Shown here: one piece after another, positions 35,235 to 43,885 of the stretch
Position numbering within the stretch: the stretch's first letter is position 1
How the letters are laid out: each line of letters starts with the position of its first letter
From: Janthinobacterium sp. TB1-E2
GTDB taxonomy: Bacteria; Pseudomonadota; Gammaproteobacteria; Burkholderiales; Burkholderiaceae_D
Assembly: GCF_036885605.1 (NCBI RefSeq)
Contig: NZ_CP142523.1
Span: 4,092,001 to 4,156,000, forward strand
Reading direction: 5' to 3'
Length of the DNA: 64,000 bases
Translations under genes and position numbers: made by a program
Notes under the pieces: model-generated
What the model was told of the DNA's origin: nothing
What the model saw: only the letters and a program-made list of their open reading frames with translations
The model's database searches: none

Positions 35235-36020
35235 TTATTTGCGCCAGATCAAGCTGGCCTGTCTTCCCGTGACGCCATCGCGCCGGTACGAGTAAAACTG
35301 CGCCGCATCGCTGACGGTGCAATATTCCCCTCCCGCCACTTGCGCCACGCCATCGCGCAGCAGCATGGTACGCGCCAGTGCATAGATGTCGGCCAGGTAT
35401 TTGCCCGGCTTGCCAGCGATAGCGACGAAGGCGGCGCTCAGTACTTGCCGTTCAACATCATCACGCGCGCCATCGCGGAACGCTTGCAGCACGTCCTGAC
35501 CCACTTCGAATTGCTGCGGACCAATGGCCGGCCCCAGCCAGGCGAGGATATCCGTCGCGCCCTGCGCCCGCATGCTTTCCACCGTGCGCTGCAAGACGCC
35601 GTTGGCCAGGCCGCGCCAGCCCGCATGGGCCGCGCCGACGACGAGGCCATCCGTTGAGCAGAACAGCACCGGCAGGCAATCGGCCGTCATCACCACGCAC
35701 ACGGCGCCAGGCAAGGCGGCGATACTGGCGTCGGCGTCCGGCACATGGCCGTCCAGCTTGCCAGCATCGGCCACGGCCACGCCATGCACCTGCGACAGCC
35801 AGGCCGGCTCGGCAGGCAATATGGCACCCAGCCGCGCGCGGTTGGCCGCCACGTGCGCGGGATCGTCGCCCACGTGCGTGCCCAGGTTCAAGCCGCCGCC
35901 GCCCTGCCCGTCACCGTACGGCCCTTCACTGACACCGCCCGCGCGCACGGTCGCCAGCGCGCCCACGTTCGCGGGCAAGCCGGGCCAATCGGGTATAAGG
36001 CAAGGCAACGGCGACGTCAT
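35235..36020 (-). CDS. pgeF: Laccase-domain protein PgeF (purine nucleoside phosphorylase/polyphenol oxidase family)
   Basis: 261 residues from ATG 36020, which overlaps the rluD stop by one base (TGATG). Conserved YfiH motifs are SQVHG near residue 78, TADCLPVLF near 115, GAAHAGWRGL near 130 and LGPAIGPQQFEV near 165; the His and Cys residues bind zinc or copper. Homologues were named for a cell-wall editing role and also show adenosine phosphorylase/deaminase activity. Translational coupling to rluD is typical for this pair in betaproteobacteria. Confidence 0.9.
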   Translation of the reverse strand: MTSPLPCLIPDWPGLPANVGALATVRAGGVSEGPYGDGQGGGGLNLGTHVGDDPAHVAANRARLGAILPAEPAWLSQVHGVAVADAGKLDGHVPDADASIAALPGAVCVVMTADCLPVLFCSTDGLVVGAAHAGWRGLANGVLQRTVESMRAQGATDILAWLGPAIGPQQFEVGQDVLQAFRDGARDDVERQVLSAAFVAIAGKPGKYLADIYALARTMLLRDGVAQVAGGEYCTVSDAAQFYSYRRDGVTGRQASLIWRK

Positions 36021-37069
36021 CAAACCTGTTCCGGCTCGGGAATACCGGCGGTAGCGATCAGCTCGGCGAAATCATCGGCCAGCGGCACGATCCACTCGCA
36101 CGCTTCCAAGGTGCCCGGATGCACGAGGCCCAGGCGGCGCGCCTGCAATGCCTGGCGCGAGAAGACGGACACCAGGTGCTGCTTGCCGTACACGTAGTCG
36201 CCGACCAGCGCGAATCCCAGATGCTGCATGTGCACGCGGATCTGGTGCGTGCGGCCTGTTTCCAGGCGGCATTGCATCAGGCTCACGGGACGGCGGTCGA
36301 GTTCGCCGCTGCCGATCAATTCATAGTGCGTGATGGCGGGCTTGGCGGTAAAGTTTTCCGAGACGGCCATCTTGACCCGGTCGCGCGGGTGGCGCGCGAT
36401 GGACGCATCGATGGTACCCGCCATTTTCGGCGTGCCCCACACGAGCGCGAAATATTCGCGCTTGACGGTGCGCGCCTGCAACTGGCGCACGAGGTCCGTT
36501 TGCGAAGCGAGTGTCTTGCCGACGACCATCAGGCCGCTCGTATCCTTGTCCAGACGGTGCACGATGCCCGCGCGCGGCACGCCAGCCAGCTGCGGACAGT
36601 GGTGCAGCAATCCGTTGAGCAAGGTGCCCGACCAGTTGCCGGGACCCGGATGCACGACCAGTCCGGCCGGTTTATTGATGACGATGATATGCTCATCTTC
36701 GTGCACGATGTTCAATTCCATCGCTTCCGGCTTAAAAGCCTCGTCTTCCGGCGCGCTTTGCGGCAGAATGACGATCTTTTCGTCGCCATAGGCGGTCATG
36801 TTGCGTTTGGCAACTTTTCCATCGACGGTCACGAAACCGGCTTCCAGCCACAATTGCAAGCGGCTGCGCGAGTATTGCGGCACCAGCTTGGAGATGACTT
36901 TATCGAGGCGGTGGCCGCAGGCGTCCGGCGTCAGTTCCAATGTAATCGGGGCCATTTCCTCGAAGACGTCGTCGGCGGCAAAATCGCCGTCAAACGCCTC
37001 TTCGGCAGCATGGTCAGAAAGGGAGTCAAACGCGGGGTCAGCCAAATTAGGCTTCGGAGTTAATATCAC
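36020..37069 (-). CDS. rluD: 23S rRNA pseudouridine synthase RluD
   Basis: 349 residues from a GTG at 37069, which has TGGGA 6-10 bases upstream; an internal ATG at 36955 is possible but would trim the acidic N-terminal extension. An S4-like domain (HRLDKVISKLVPQYSRSRLQLWLEAGFVTVDG) precedes the catalytic domain with GIVHRLDKDTSGLMVV, containing the catalytic Asp, and RLETGRTHQIRVHM. It makes pseudouridines in helix 69 of 23S rRNA. First gene of the rluD-pgeF unit, divergent from bamD. Confidence 0.93.
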   Translation of the reverse strand: MILTPKPNLADPAFDSLSDHAAEEAFDGDFAADDVFEEMAPITLELTPDACGHRLDKVISKLVPQYSRSRLQLWLEAGFVTVDGKVAKRNMTAYGDEKIVILPQSAPEDEAFKPEAMELNIVHEDEHIIVINKPAGLVVHPGPGNWSGTLLNGLLHHCPQLAGVPRAGIVHRLDKDTSGLMVVGKTLASQTDLVRQLQARTVKREYFALVWGTPKMAGTIDASIARHPRDRVKMAVSENFTAKPAITHYELIGSGELDRRPVSLMQCRLETGRTHQIRVHMQHLGFALVGDYVYGKQHLVSVFSRQALQARRLGLVHPGTLEACEWIVPLADDFAELIATAGIPEPEQV

Positions 37070-37084
37070 AGCATTCCCATCGGC

Positions 37085-37090
37085 TATAAT
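37085..37090 (+). promoter_or_regulatory. Putative -10 element for bamD
   Basis: A perfect TATAAT within CGGCTATAATCAG lies 45 bases upstream of the bamD ATG, in the divergent rluD-bamD spacer. No strong -35 is visible. Confidence 0.45.
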
Positions 37091-37134
37091 CAGCCTATTG
37101 TAAAATCTTGGTTAAAACCTTCTTGCAAAACGTC

Positions 37135-37938
37135 ATGCAAAAAAAATTATCGTTGGTAGTCGCTTCAGTCGTTCTGCTCGGCATGTCCGCTTGCAGCTTG
37201 TTGCCTGAAAAAGTGGATGAGACCAAAAACTGGTCCGTTACGAAATTATACTCGGAGGCGCGTGAAGAAATGGCCGGGCAGCACTATGAAGCTGCAATCG
37301 GCCTGTTCCAGAAGCTGGAGGCTAACTATCCTTTCGGCAACTATGCTCTGCAAGCGCAGATGGAGATCGCTTACGCGTATTATAAGTCGGGAGACCAGGC
37401 GCAGGCACTGGCTGCCGTCGAACGCTTCATCAAGTTGCATCCGAACCACGCCAATGTGGACTATATGTACTACTTGCGGGGCCTGATCAGCTTTAACGAC
37501 CAGATCAGCTTCCTGAACTTCCTGTACGAGCAAGACCCGACCGAGCGCGATCCGAAAGCCACGCGCGAAGCGTTTGCAGCCTTCAAGCAACTGGTCGACA
37601 AGTTCCCGAATAGTAAATATGCGCCCGATTCGCTGGCCCGCATGAACTATCTGATCGATGCCATGGCGAAATACGAAGTACACGTGGCGCGCTATTACTA
37701 CCGCCGCGGCGCCTACCTGGCCGCCGCCAACCGCGCGCAAACGACGGTCAGCGACTTCCGTGCCTCGCCGGCCATCGAAGAAGCGCTGTTCATCATGTAC
37801 CGCTCGTATGACAAGCTGGGCCTGACCGACCTGCGCGACGATGCCTTGCGCGTGCTGACCAAGAACTACCCGAACACGGCATTCCTCAGCCCGGAAGGGG
37901 TGAACAAGGAACGCAAGTGGTGGAAATTCTGGCAGTAA
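37135..37938 (+). CDS. bamD: Outer membrane protein assembly factor BamD
   Basis: 267 residues from ATG 37135. A lipoprotein signal (MQKKLSLVVASVVLLGMSAC) puts the lipidated Cys at residue 20. Five TPR-like helical pairs follow, with AREEMAGQHYEAAIGLFQKLEANYPFGNYALQAQMEIAYAYYKSGD and RDPKATREAFAAFKQLVDKFPNSKYAPDS. It is the essential lipoprotein of the BAM complex with BamA, on the periplasmic face of the outer membrane. A frame extending nine codons upstream is unlikely. A strong terminator follows. Confidence 0.95.
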   Translation: MQKKLSLVVASVVLLGMSACSLLPEKVDETKNWSVTKLYSEAREEMAGQHYEAAIGLFQKLEANYPFGNYALQAQMEIAYAYYKSGDQAQALAAVERFIKLHPNHANVDYMYYLRGLISFNDQISFLNFLYEQDPTERDPKATREAFAAFKQLVDKFPNSKYAPDSLARMNYLIDAMAKYEVHVARYYYRRGAYLAAANRAQTTVSDFRASPAIEEALFIMYRSYDKLGLTDLRDDALRVLTKNYPNTAFLSPEGVNKERKWWKFWQ

Positions 37939-37944
37939 GATAAG

Positions 37945-37973
37945 AAAAAACCGGGCTAGCCCGGTTTTTTTCT
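37945..37973. terminator. Bidirectional terminator bamD/yaaA
   Basis: AACCGGGC and GCCCGGTT pair around TA at 37949-37966, with A-tract before and T-tract after. It serves bamD on plus and yaaA on minus. Confidence 0.9.
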
Positions 37974-37982
37974 TTATGCCAA

Positions 37983-38009
37983 GGGGTCAGACCCGTCGGG
38001 TCTGACCCC
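37983..38009. repeat. GGGGTCAGACCC palindromic repeat
   Basis: GGGGTCAGACCC and GGGTCTGACCCC are perfect 12-base inverted arms with a GTC loop, directly behind the bamD terminator. This repeat family is widespread in intergenic regions of Massilia and Janthinobacterium-like genomes; its function is not established. Confidence 0.75.
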
Positions 38010-38024
38010 AGCCGTCTGTTGCAT

Positions 38025-38795
38025 TCAGTTGCCAATTTTACGCCGAAACACCCAGTTAGTATCGTTCGACGCCTCCGGCACATACGCATAACCATCGACG
38101 TCGAACTGCTTCAGCTGCTCGGGATCGCGGATCTGGTTGACGGCCGCATAGCGAGCCAGCATGCCGCGCGCGCGCTTGGCGTAGAACGAGATGATTTTGT
38201 ATTTGCCGTTCTTCCAGTCCTCGAACACGGGCGCGATGACGGGCACGTCCAGCTGGCGCGGCTTGACGGATTTGAAATATTCTTCGGAAGCCAGGTTGAC
38301 CAGCACTTTCGCGCCCTGCTCCTTCGCCGTGCGATTCAGGCCGTTGGTGATGGTGTCACCCCAGAACGCATACAAATCCTTGCCGCGCGTGGTCGACAGC
38401 CGCGTGCCCATTTCCAGGCGGTGCGGGTGGATCAGGTCCAGCGGGCGCAGCAAGCCGTACAGGCCCGACAGGATGCGCACGCGCGACTGGGTATAGTCGA
38501 GCTGGGCCGGCTGCAGACTGCGCGCCTCGAAACCGGCATACACGTCGCCATTGAAGGCCATGATGGCCTGGCGCGCGTCGTCAAGCTGGGGTGTCCAGGA
38601 CGCGTAGCGGGCCACGTTCAGAGCCGACAAGGCGTCGGAAATGCCCATCAGGCTGCCCACTTCGGCGGGCGAAAACTGGCGCATGCGGGCTATGAGCTGG
38701 GCGGAATGGTCGAGAAAATCGGGAGTGCTGTGCAACGAGGTTGTTGGCGGCGTCTCCAGGTCGAGACTCTTGGCGGGCGAAAGCACGATCAACAT
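38025..38795 (-). CDS. yaaA: Peroxide stress protein YaaA
   Basis: 256 residues of the YaaA/DUF328 family: [12 protein letters not shown] at the start, YARWTPQ-like [10 protein letters not shown] near 65, [11 protein letters not shown] near 85 and [25 protein letters not shown] near 110. In E. coli, YaaA lowers free iron and protects DNA and proteins during peroxide stress; it binds DNA through a helix-hairpin-helix. Full length. It is divergent from the PIN gene, with about 30 bp between starts. Confidence 0.93.
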   Translation of the reverse strand: MLIVLSPAKSLDLETPPTTSLHSTPDFLDHSAQLIARMRQFSPAEVGSLMGISDALSALNVARYASWTPQLDDARQAIMAFNGDVYAGFEARSLQPAQLDYTQSRVRILSGLYGLLRPLDLIHPHRLEMGTRLSTTRGKDLYAFWGDTITNGLNRTAKEQGAKVLVNLASEEYFKSVKPRQLDVPVIAPVFEDWKNGKYKIISFYAKRARGMLARYAAVNQIRDPEQLKQFDVDGYAYVPEASNDTNWVFRRKIGN

Positions 38796-38825
38796 AAATT
38801 ATCACTACAGAATAGAATTGCCGAC

Positions 38826-39260
38826 ATGATACCTGCTCCACAAAAACTCGTCCTCGACACCAACGTTTGCCTCGACCTGTTCGTCTTCAACGACCCGCGC
38901 TGGGCGGGGCTGCTGGCGGCCATGGAAAGCGGCGCCGTGCATGCCATTACGCGCGAAGATTGCCGCGCGGAATATCTGGTCGTGCTGCACTACAAGCATC
39001 TGCCCCTCGATGAAGCGAGCCGCGCCGTTGCCGCCGCCCGCTTCGACGCCCACATCACGGTCGTGGCGCCGCCCGTCTCCGGCGTGCGCCTGCCCGTCTG
39101 CACGGACAAGGATGACCAGAAATTCCTCGAACTGGCGCGCGACGCCAACGCCGACATCCTGATCACCAAGGACAAGGCGCTGCTGAAACTGGCCCGCAAG
39201 ACGGCCAAGGCCGGCATGTTCAAGATCATGGTGCCGGAAGGCTGGGCATTGCCAGGCTGA
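38826..39260 (+). CDS. PIN domain protein, COG1569-type putative toxin
   Basis: 144 residues. PIN-fold acidic residues are visible: Asp11 in LVLDTNVCLDLF, Glu49 in DCRAEYLVV, Asp96/97 in CTDKDDQKFLELA, and Asp116 in ITKDKALL. Family members are annotated as toxin components that cleave RNA. No antitoxin gene is adjacent: yaaA is divergent upstream and an aminotransferase gene is downstream, so this may be a solitary nuclease. A GC-rich hairpin without T-run (39270-39288) follows the stop. Confidence 0.8.
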   Translation: MIPAPQKLVLDTNVCLDLFVFNDPRWAGLLAAMESGAVHAITREDCRAEYLVVLHYKHLPLDEASRAVAAARFDAHITVVAPPVSGVRLPVCTDKDDQKFLELARDANADILITKDKALLKLARKTAKAGMFKIMVPEGWALPG

Positions 39261-39343
39261 GCCTTTAAAGCCCCGCACGCAACGGGGCGCGCTGCGCTAG
39301 AATGGGACACGATTCCACTTTCCGCACCGCGCCCCTACCGTTC

Positions 39344-40522
39344 ATGAACAGCCCGTCCCTGCCCTACACGACTCCCGCCCTGACCACCCGCTTGCCTGCT
39401 GTCGGCACCACCGTGTTTACCCGCATGTCCAGCCTGGCGGCCCAGCATGGCGCCGTCAACCTGGGCCAGGGTTTTCCCGACTTCGATTGCGCGCCTGAAC
39501 TGGTCGACCGCGTCAGCAACGCCATGCGCGCAGGCCACAACCAGTATCCGATGATGACGGGCGCCGCGCCCTTGCGCGAGGCCATCGCCGCCAAGGTCGC
39601 CAGCCTGTACGGCCACAGCTATGATGCCGGCACGGAAATCACTGTCACGGCCGGCGCCACGCAGGCGCTCACCACGGCCATCCTCTGCTGCGTGCACCCG
39701 GGCGACGAAGTCATCGTCATCGAACCGGCCTACGACAGCTATCTGCCCGCCATCGCGCTGGCCGGCGGCGTGCCCGTGCTCGTCTCCATGGAGGTGGGTG
39801 AACACGGCTACAGCGTGCCGTGGGACAAGCTGGCCGCTGCCGTCAGCAGCAAGACGCGTTTGATCATCATCAACACGCCGCACAACCCGACTGGCACGAT
39901 CTTGCGCCCCGCCGATGTGGCCGCGCTGGCCGACATCGTGCGCGGCACGCAAATCTTGATACTGTCCGACGAAGTCTACGAACACATGGTGTACGACGGC
40001 GTGCCGCACGCCTCATTGAGCCGCAACCCGGAACTGGCGGCACGCAGCTTCATCGTCTCCAGCTTCGGCAAGACGTATCACGTGACAGGCTGGAAAGTCG
40101 GCTATGTAGCCGCCCCGGCCGCACTGACGGCGGAGTTTCGCAAGGTGCACCAGTACAACGTGTTTACCGTCAACACGCCGATGCAGCACGGCCTGGCCGG
40201 CTACATGGCCGACCCGCAGCCCTACCTGGACTTGCCCGCGTTCTACCAGCGCAAGCGCGACTTGTTCCGCGATGGCCTGGCGGGCAGCCGCTTTACCCTG
40301 CTGCCGGCCGACGGCACGTATTTCCAGTGCGTGCGCTACGATGCCATTTCGCAAGAGAGCGAAGCGCAGTTCGCTGAATGGCTGACGACGCAAATCAAGG
40401 TGGCCGCCATTCCCGTGTCCGCGTTTTATGCGCAGGGCAAGGAGTCGGGCATCGTGCGCTTCTGCTTTGCCAAAAAAGACGAAACCTTGCGCCTGGCGCT
40501 CGAGCGCCTGCGCAGCATATAA
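39344..40522 (+). CDS. ybdL: PLP-dependent class I aminotransferase, methionine aminotransferase-like
   Basis: 392 residues from ATG 39344. Fold type I aminotransferase: NLGQGFPDFDCAPEL near 35, TAGATQALTTAILCCVHPGDEVIVIEPAYDSY near 100, NTPHNPTG near 180, DEVYEHMVYDG near 215 and the PLP lysine in SSFGKTYHVTGWKVGY near 245. The FSSFGKT(Y/F)H-V-TGWK pattern resembles YbdL (methionine/aromatic aminotransferase) and kynurenine aminotransferases. It probably acts in methionine salvage or amino-acid transamination. Monocistronic or followed closely by the HD-GYP gene (48 bp). Confidence 0.85.
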   Translation: MNSPSLPYTTPALTTRLPAVGTTVFTRMSSLAAQHGAVNLGQGFPDFDCAPELVDRVSNAMRAGHNQYPMMTGAAPLREAIAAKVASLYGHSYDAGTEITVTAGATQALTTAILCCVHPGDEVIVIEPAYDSYLPAIALAGGVPVLVSMEVGEHGYSVPWDKLAAAVSSKTRLIIINTPHNPTGTILRPADVAALADIVRGTQILILSDEVYEHMVYDGVPHASLSRNPELAARSFIVSSFGKTYHVTGWKVGYVAAPAALTAEFRKVHQYNVFTVNTPMQHGLAGYMADPQPYLDLPAFYQRKRDLFRDGLAGSRFTLLPADGTYFQCVRYDAISQESEAQFAEWLTTQIKVAAIPVSAFYAQGKESGIVRFCFAKKDETLRLALERLRSI

Positions 40523-40570
40523 CCGAGCACTGAACATGGCTTCGCTGCGGCGGGGCAAAGGATGACAAGC

Positions 40571-41674
40571 ATGGTACAGCGTCGCATCGGCCCGGCCGAC
40601 CTGGTTCCCGGCGAACCCCTGCCCTGGGATCTGTTTCTGGCTGACCATAGTGCCGGCCCGCAATTGCGCAAGGGGCAGATCATCACGGATGGCGCGCAGC
40701 TGGGGCGGCTAATGCAGCTGGGCCTGTACGTGGGGGCGCCGGACCAGCCATCCGTCTTGCGCTTGCTCAACGAGGCGGCGCAGCGCCTGGAACGCTTGCT
40801 GCTGGCCTTGCGCAGCGAAAACAATGCCGAGCGCGACGTACGCGACATCGCGCGCGAACTGCTGCGCGCGCTTGAGCACGATGCCGATATCGCCCTGGCC
40901 AGCATCCTGCTCAACCAGATCGCCGGCAGCTACGCCGTGCGCCACTGCATCGAAACGGCGCTGCTGGCCATGCTGGTAGGACGCAGCATGCACAAGTCCC
41001 ACGATGAATTGCTGTTGATCGGCGCGGCCGCGCTGACGATGAACGTGGGCATGCTGCGCCACCACGACAGTTTCCAGGATCGGCGCGGCCCCCTGAACGA
41101 CGAAGAAATGCGCATCGTGCGCCAGCATCCGCAGGAAAGCACGGAACTGTTGCGATGCGCCGGTGTCGACGACGAGGAATGGCTGAGCTGTGTGCTCTTG
41201 CACCATGAAAACGACGATGGCAGCGGCTACCCGCAGGGGCGCACGGCCGATGAAATCCTGCAAAATGCCAAGCTGATCGGCCTGGCCGACCGTTATTGCG
41301 CCCGCGTCTCGGCGCGCAACTACCGGCGCTCCATCGTGCCCGACCAGGCGCTGCAGCACATCTTCCTCGACCAGGGCGTGCCCATCGATCCGCTGCTGGG
41401 AGAACAGTTCGTCAACCTGCTGGGCAAATATCCACCGGGCACTCTGGTGCGCCTGCGCAGCGGCGAACTGGGCGTCGTCACGCAACGGGGCGCCGGCCAG
41501 GTCCACCCGCTCAGCGACCCGCTGGGCGCGCCGCTGGCCGCCGCCCAGCTATCGCAGATGACGCCGCGCGACACGGGCGACAGCCAGTTCGCCATCGTTT
41601 CGTCGCTGCACGAAGATGATGCGGGCGTGCGCTTCAGCATGCGGCATGTGTGGGGGGATGAAGCGCGGTTGTAG
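40571..41674 (+). CDS. Degenerate HD-GYP domain protein
   Basis: 367 residues from ATG 40571, chosen because AAAGGA lies 8 bases upstream; ATG 40562 sits on top of that site. The N-terminus is a DUF3391-like leader. The HD-GYP region (about 120-300) keeps HHENDDGSGYPQG (211 onward) and a D-A/C-R helix (GLADRYCARVS), but the HD-x-GK motif is replaced by LTMNVGML, losing the His-Asp metal ligands and the Lys. The C-terminal 70 residues match the usual LVRLRSGELGVVTQ tail. Hydrolysis of c-di-GMP is therefore unlikely; it may bind ligand or proteins. Confidence 0.85.
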   Translation: MVQRRIGPADLVPGEPLPWDLFLADHSAGPQLRKGQIITDGAQLGRLMQLGLYVGAPDQPSVLRLLNEAAQRLERLLLALRSENNAERDVRDIARELLRALEHDADIALASILLNQIAGSYAVRHCIETALLAMLVGRSMHKSHDELLLIGAAALTMNVGMLRHHDSFQDRRGPLNDEEMRIVRQHPQESTELLRCAGVDDEEWLSCVLLHHENDDGSGYPQGRTADEILQNAKLIGLADRYCARVSARNYRRSIVPDQALQHIFLDQGVPIDPLLGEQFVNLLGKYPPGTLVRLRSGELGVVTQRGAGQVHPLSDPLGAPLAAAQLSQMTPRDTGDSQFAIVSSLHEDDAGVRFSMRHVWGDEARL

Positions 41675-41763
41675 CGCTTATTGGCATGGGTCGCAATACG
41701 CGAATGCCTTGATGACAAGTTTCGCAGGCAGCCTGCAAAATTGATGATTCGAAGTGATCTTTA

Positions 41764-42861
41764 CTATCTCAAAAGATTGCTATTCATCACTATTTCTCTT
41801 ATTTTTATTTCAAAATAGTAATGAAGGGCGCTGTCTTCGCTGAACTGATTTTCCAGGACAACAACGTCGACATCTTTTTCAGGGAAATACATTTTGATTG
41901 ATGCAAAGCCCAAGCCTTTTCCGGAGTGGCCGATGTATTTGATCGGCGTCTTGTCACTGACATAGACACCATAACCATAGCCATTTTTTTCAGCACCGAA
42001 AGCGACGTGCTGACTGGATATGTCATAATTTGTCATCAGCTTGTAGGTTTCCGGCTTTAAGATTTTCCCCTTATGAAGTTTTTCATCCCATGCATTCAAA
42101 TCCCTTGCATTTGAAACAATGCCTCCAGCGGGAATAAAATCAACCCAGCCTTGCCCCTGAACCGGATGCACTTTCAATTCGAATACATTTTTCGAATTGA
42201 CGTACCCATTGATGACGTTATTATTCTTGCCTTCCTCATAGCAAAAACTATTGTCCATTGCCAGCTCTTTGAACAAGTCATTTGCCGCTTCGATATACTT
42301 TTTCCCGCTTGTTTTTTCAAAAATATGTCCCAGCATGGCGTACGTTGTCACGCCGTATAAAAAATCCGTCCCGGGCTGGAAGCTCAGTGGCTGGTCAATC
42401 TCAGTGATTCCTGCCGAAAAGTTGAGCAGCTGATGCACGGTCACTTTGTCGGCCCACGCCTGCGGCAAATCAGGCAAGTATTTTCTAACGGGACTATGCA
42501 AGTCGATCCTGCCTTTTTCAACTTCCCGCAAAATCAACGCTGCCGTGATCTGCTTGCTATTCGACATGATCCTGAAGTTATCGTCCAGTTTCAACGGCAC
42601 CTTATTTTCAAAATCCGCATAACCATAGGCTTTTGAGTATATTGTTTTCCCATGTTGCGTGATGAGAATCACCCCATTGAAACTTCTAGGGCTTGTTTCC
42701 TTGATCAAGCTGTCAATTTCCACAGCGTAGTCACCCGACTTGTCCGCAGATGAATTACCTTCAGCATGGGCATTGGCGAATACAGCGTTTGTCAATAGAA
42801 ATGAAATCGCCAATATTTTCAGTGGCGAAGTCGCTTTTTTATCAGCATCAGAAGTTTTCAT
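41764..42861 (-). CDS. AT-rich beta-lactamase-family serine hydrolase
   Basis: 365 residues from ATG 42861. A signal peptide (to about AHA, residue 33) precedes a class C/PBP-like domain with SNSK (Ser100, Lys103), the LLNFSAGI helix and HSG in IGHSGKGLG as the KTG equivalent. The expected Y-x-N motif reads YGV (FLYGVTTYAMLG), so the Asn is missing. Base composition is clearly lower in GC than all neighbours, and Lys, Asn and Ile are frequent, which suggests horizontal acquisition. Likely periplasmic; substrate unknown. It has 96 bp to the esterase gene upstream. Confidence 0.8.
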   Translation of the reverse strand: MKTSDADKKATSPLKILAISFLLTNAVFANAHAEGNSSADKSGDYAVEIDSLIKETSPRSFNGVILITQHGKTIYSKAYGYADFENKVPLKLDDNFRIMSNSKQITAALILREVEKGRIDLHSPVRKYLPDLPQAWADKVTVHQLLNFSAGITEIDQPLSFQPGTDFLYGVTTYAMLGHIFEKTSGKKYIEAANDLFKELAMDNSFCYEEGKNNNVINGYVNSKNVFELKVHPVQGQGWVDFIPAGGIVSNARDLNAWDEKLHKGKILKPETYKLMTNYDISSQHVAFGAEKNGYGYGVYVSDKTPIKYIGHSGKGLGFASIKMYFPEKDVDVVVLENQFSEDSALHYYFEIKIREIVMNSNLLR

Positions 42862-42956
42862 GGGGATATTGTCGTTTGGTTTACAACCTTCAACTGGGGA
42901 AATTATACCCCCGCCCACTGCGTGGCTGCGAATTCAAACGGTCAGCACCAAAGCCG

Positions 42957-43874
42957 TCAGTTTGAAGACTTCAAATACGCGCGCAAGCCATGCGTCAAAA
43001 TAAAGGGAAACACGCTCGCATGGTCTTCATCCTCGAACACGCGCAAGCGCGTCTTCAGGCCAGGGTACTTGTGCGATTTCAGCTTGCCATCGAACTCGCG
43101 CAAGTCGGCCAGCATGTCGGCCTCTTCCTCCAAACGCGAACGCTTCTTGCCCGCCGCCAGCTTTTCCAGGCCGCCGATGCCGAAGAACACGGATGCAGGC
43201 AAGTCCTTGTGGCTGGCGGCATACGCCTGCTCGCGGTCGAACATGACGCCGGCGTCGTACCACAGCGACGGGCTGCCGAGGATGTAGTGCTCGAAGGTGC
43301 GTGGTTCCGTCAGCAGGAATTGCAGGCCCAGCAGGCTGCCGTAGGAATGGCCGATGAAGACCTTGCGCTGCATGTTGACGCGATAGTTACTGGCGATAAA
43401 GGGAAACACCTCGCCCGAGATGAACTGGCCATACGCCTTCGCTTCGCCAAACGCCGGTTGCCGCCCCGGCATGTCCGAGCGGTAGTCGTGCTTGCGCGGC
43501 GTGGTGGGCGTGTAGTCGCGGCGGCGGCTGTACACCCCGCCATCGCCGTTGGCGTACGACAGGCCGACCACCACGACTTCTTCCATCCCCGCATGCTTGT
43601 TCAGGCGCTGCGCGATATTGCGCACGATGGCGAACGAGTAATTGGCATCCACGACGAACAGCACCGGATAGCGTTTATTTCCCTGCCGATAGGAATCGGG
43701 CAAGGCGACATATAGCTGATAGTCGCGTTTCAGGGCTTGTGCACGGATGTCGCGCACTTCCGTATTTTCCAGCACGTAGTTGGCAGGCGGGCTGGCGGGT
43801 GCGGCCAGGGCGCTGCTGGCCAGGCAGCACAGGACGATGAGCAGATTGCGAGGTTTCAAGCTGGTGTCTTTCAT
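42957..43874 (-). CDS. Esterase D-type alpha/beta hydrolase (PF00756-like)
   Basis: 305 residues from ATG 43874; the longer frame crosses into mshN. A signal peptide (LLIVLCCLASSALAA) is followed by an enterochelin-esterase-like hydrolase: DYQLYVALPDSYRQGNKRYPVLFVVDANYSF near 50, nucleophile elbow GHSYGSLLG near 180, and C-terminal DEDHASVFP giving the acid/His pair. Relatives hydrolyse siderophore or other esters in the periplasm. It starts 12 bases past the mshN stop but is probably not functionally part of the MSHA locus; readthrough could transcribe it. Confidence 0.8.
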   Translation of the reverse strand: MKDTSLKPRNLLIVLCCLASSALAAPASPPANYVLENTEVRDIRAQALKRDYQLYVALPDSYRQGNKRYPVLFVVDANYSFAIVRNIAQRLNKHAGMEEVVVVGLSYANGDGGVYSRRRDYTPTTPRKHDYRSDMPGRQPAFGEAKAYGQFISGEVFPFIASNYRVNMQRKVFIGHSYGSLLGLQFLLTEPRTFEHYILGSPSLWYDAGVMFDREQAYAASHKDLPASVFFGIGGLEKLAAGKKRSRLEEEADMLADLREFDGKLKSHKYPGLKTRLRVFEDEDHASVFPFILTHGLRAYLKSSN

Positions 43875-43885
43875 TGAGGTAAAAG

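Noticed and set aside
38019..38825. Fusion of the PIN protein with a long N-terminal extension
   Set aside because: The open frame continues upstream antisense to yaaA; the conserved PIN start LVLDTN fits the ATG at 38826.
39270..39288. Terminator after the PIN gene
   Set aside because: GCCCCG/CGGGGC forms a stem, but no T-tract follows on either strand.
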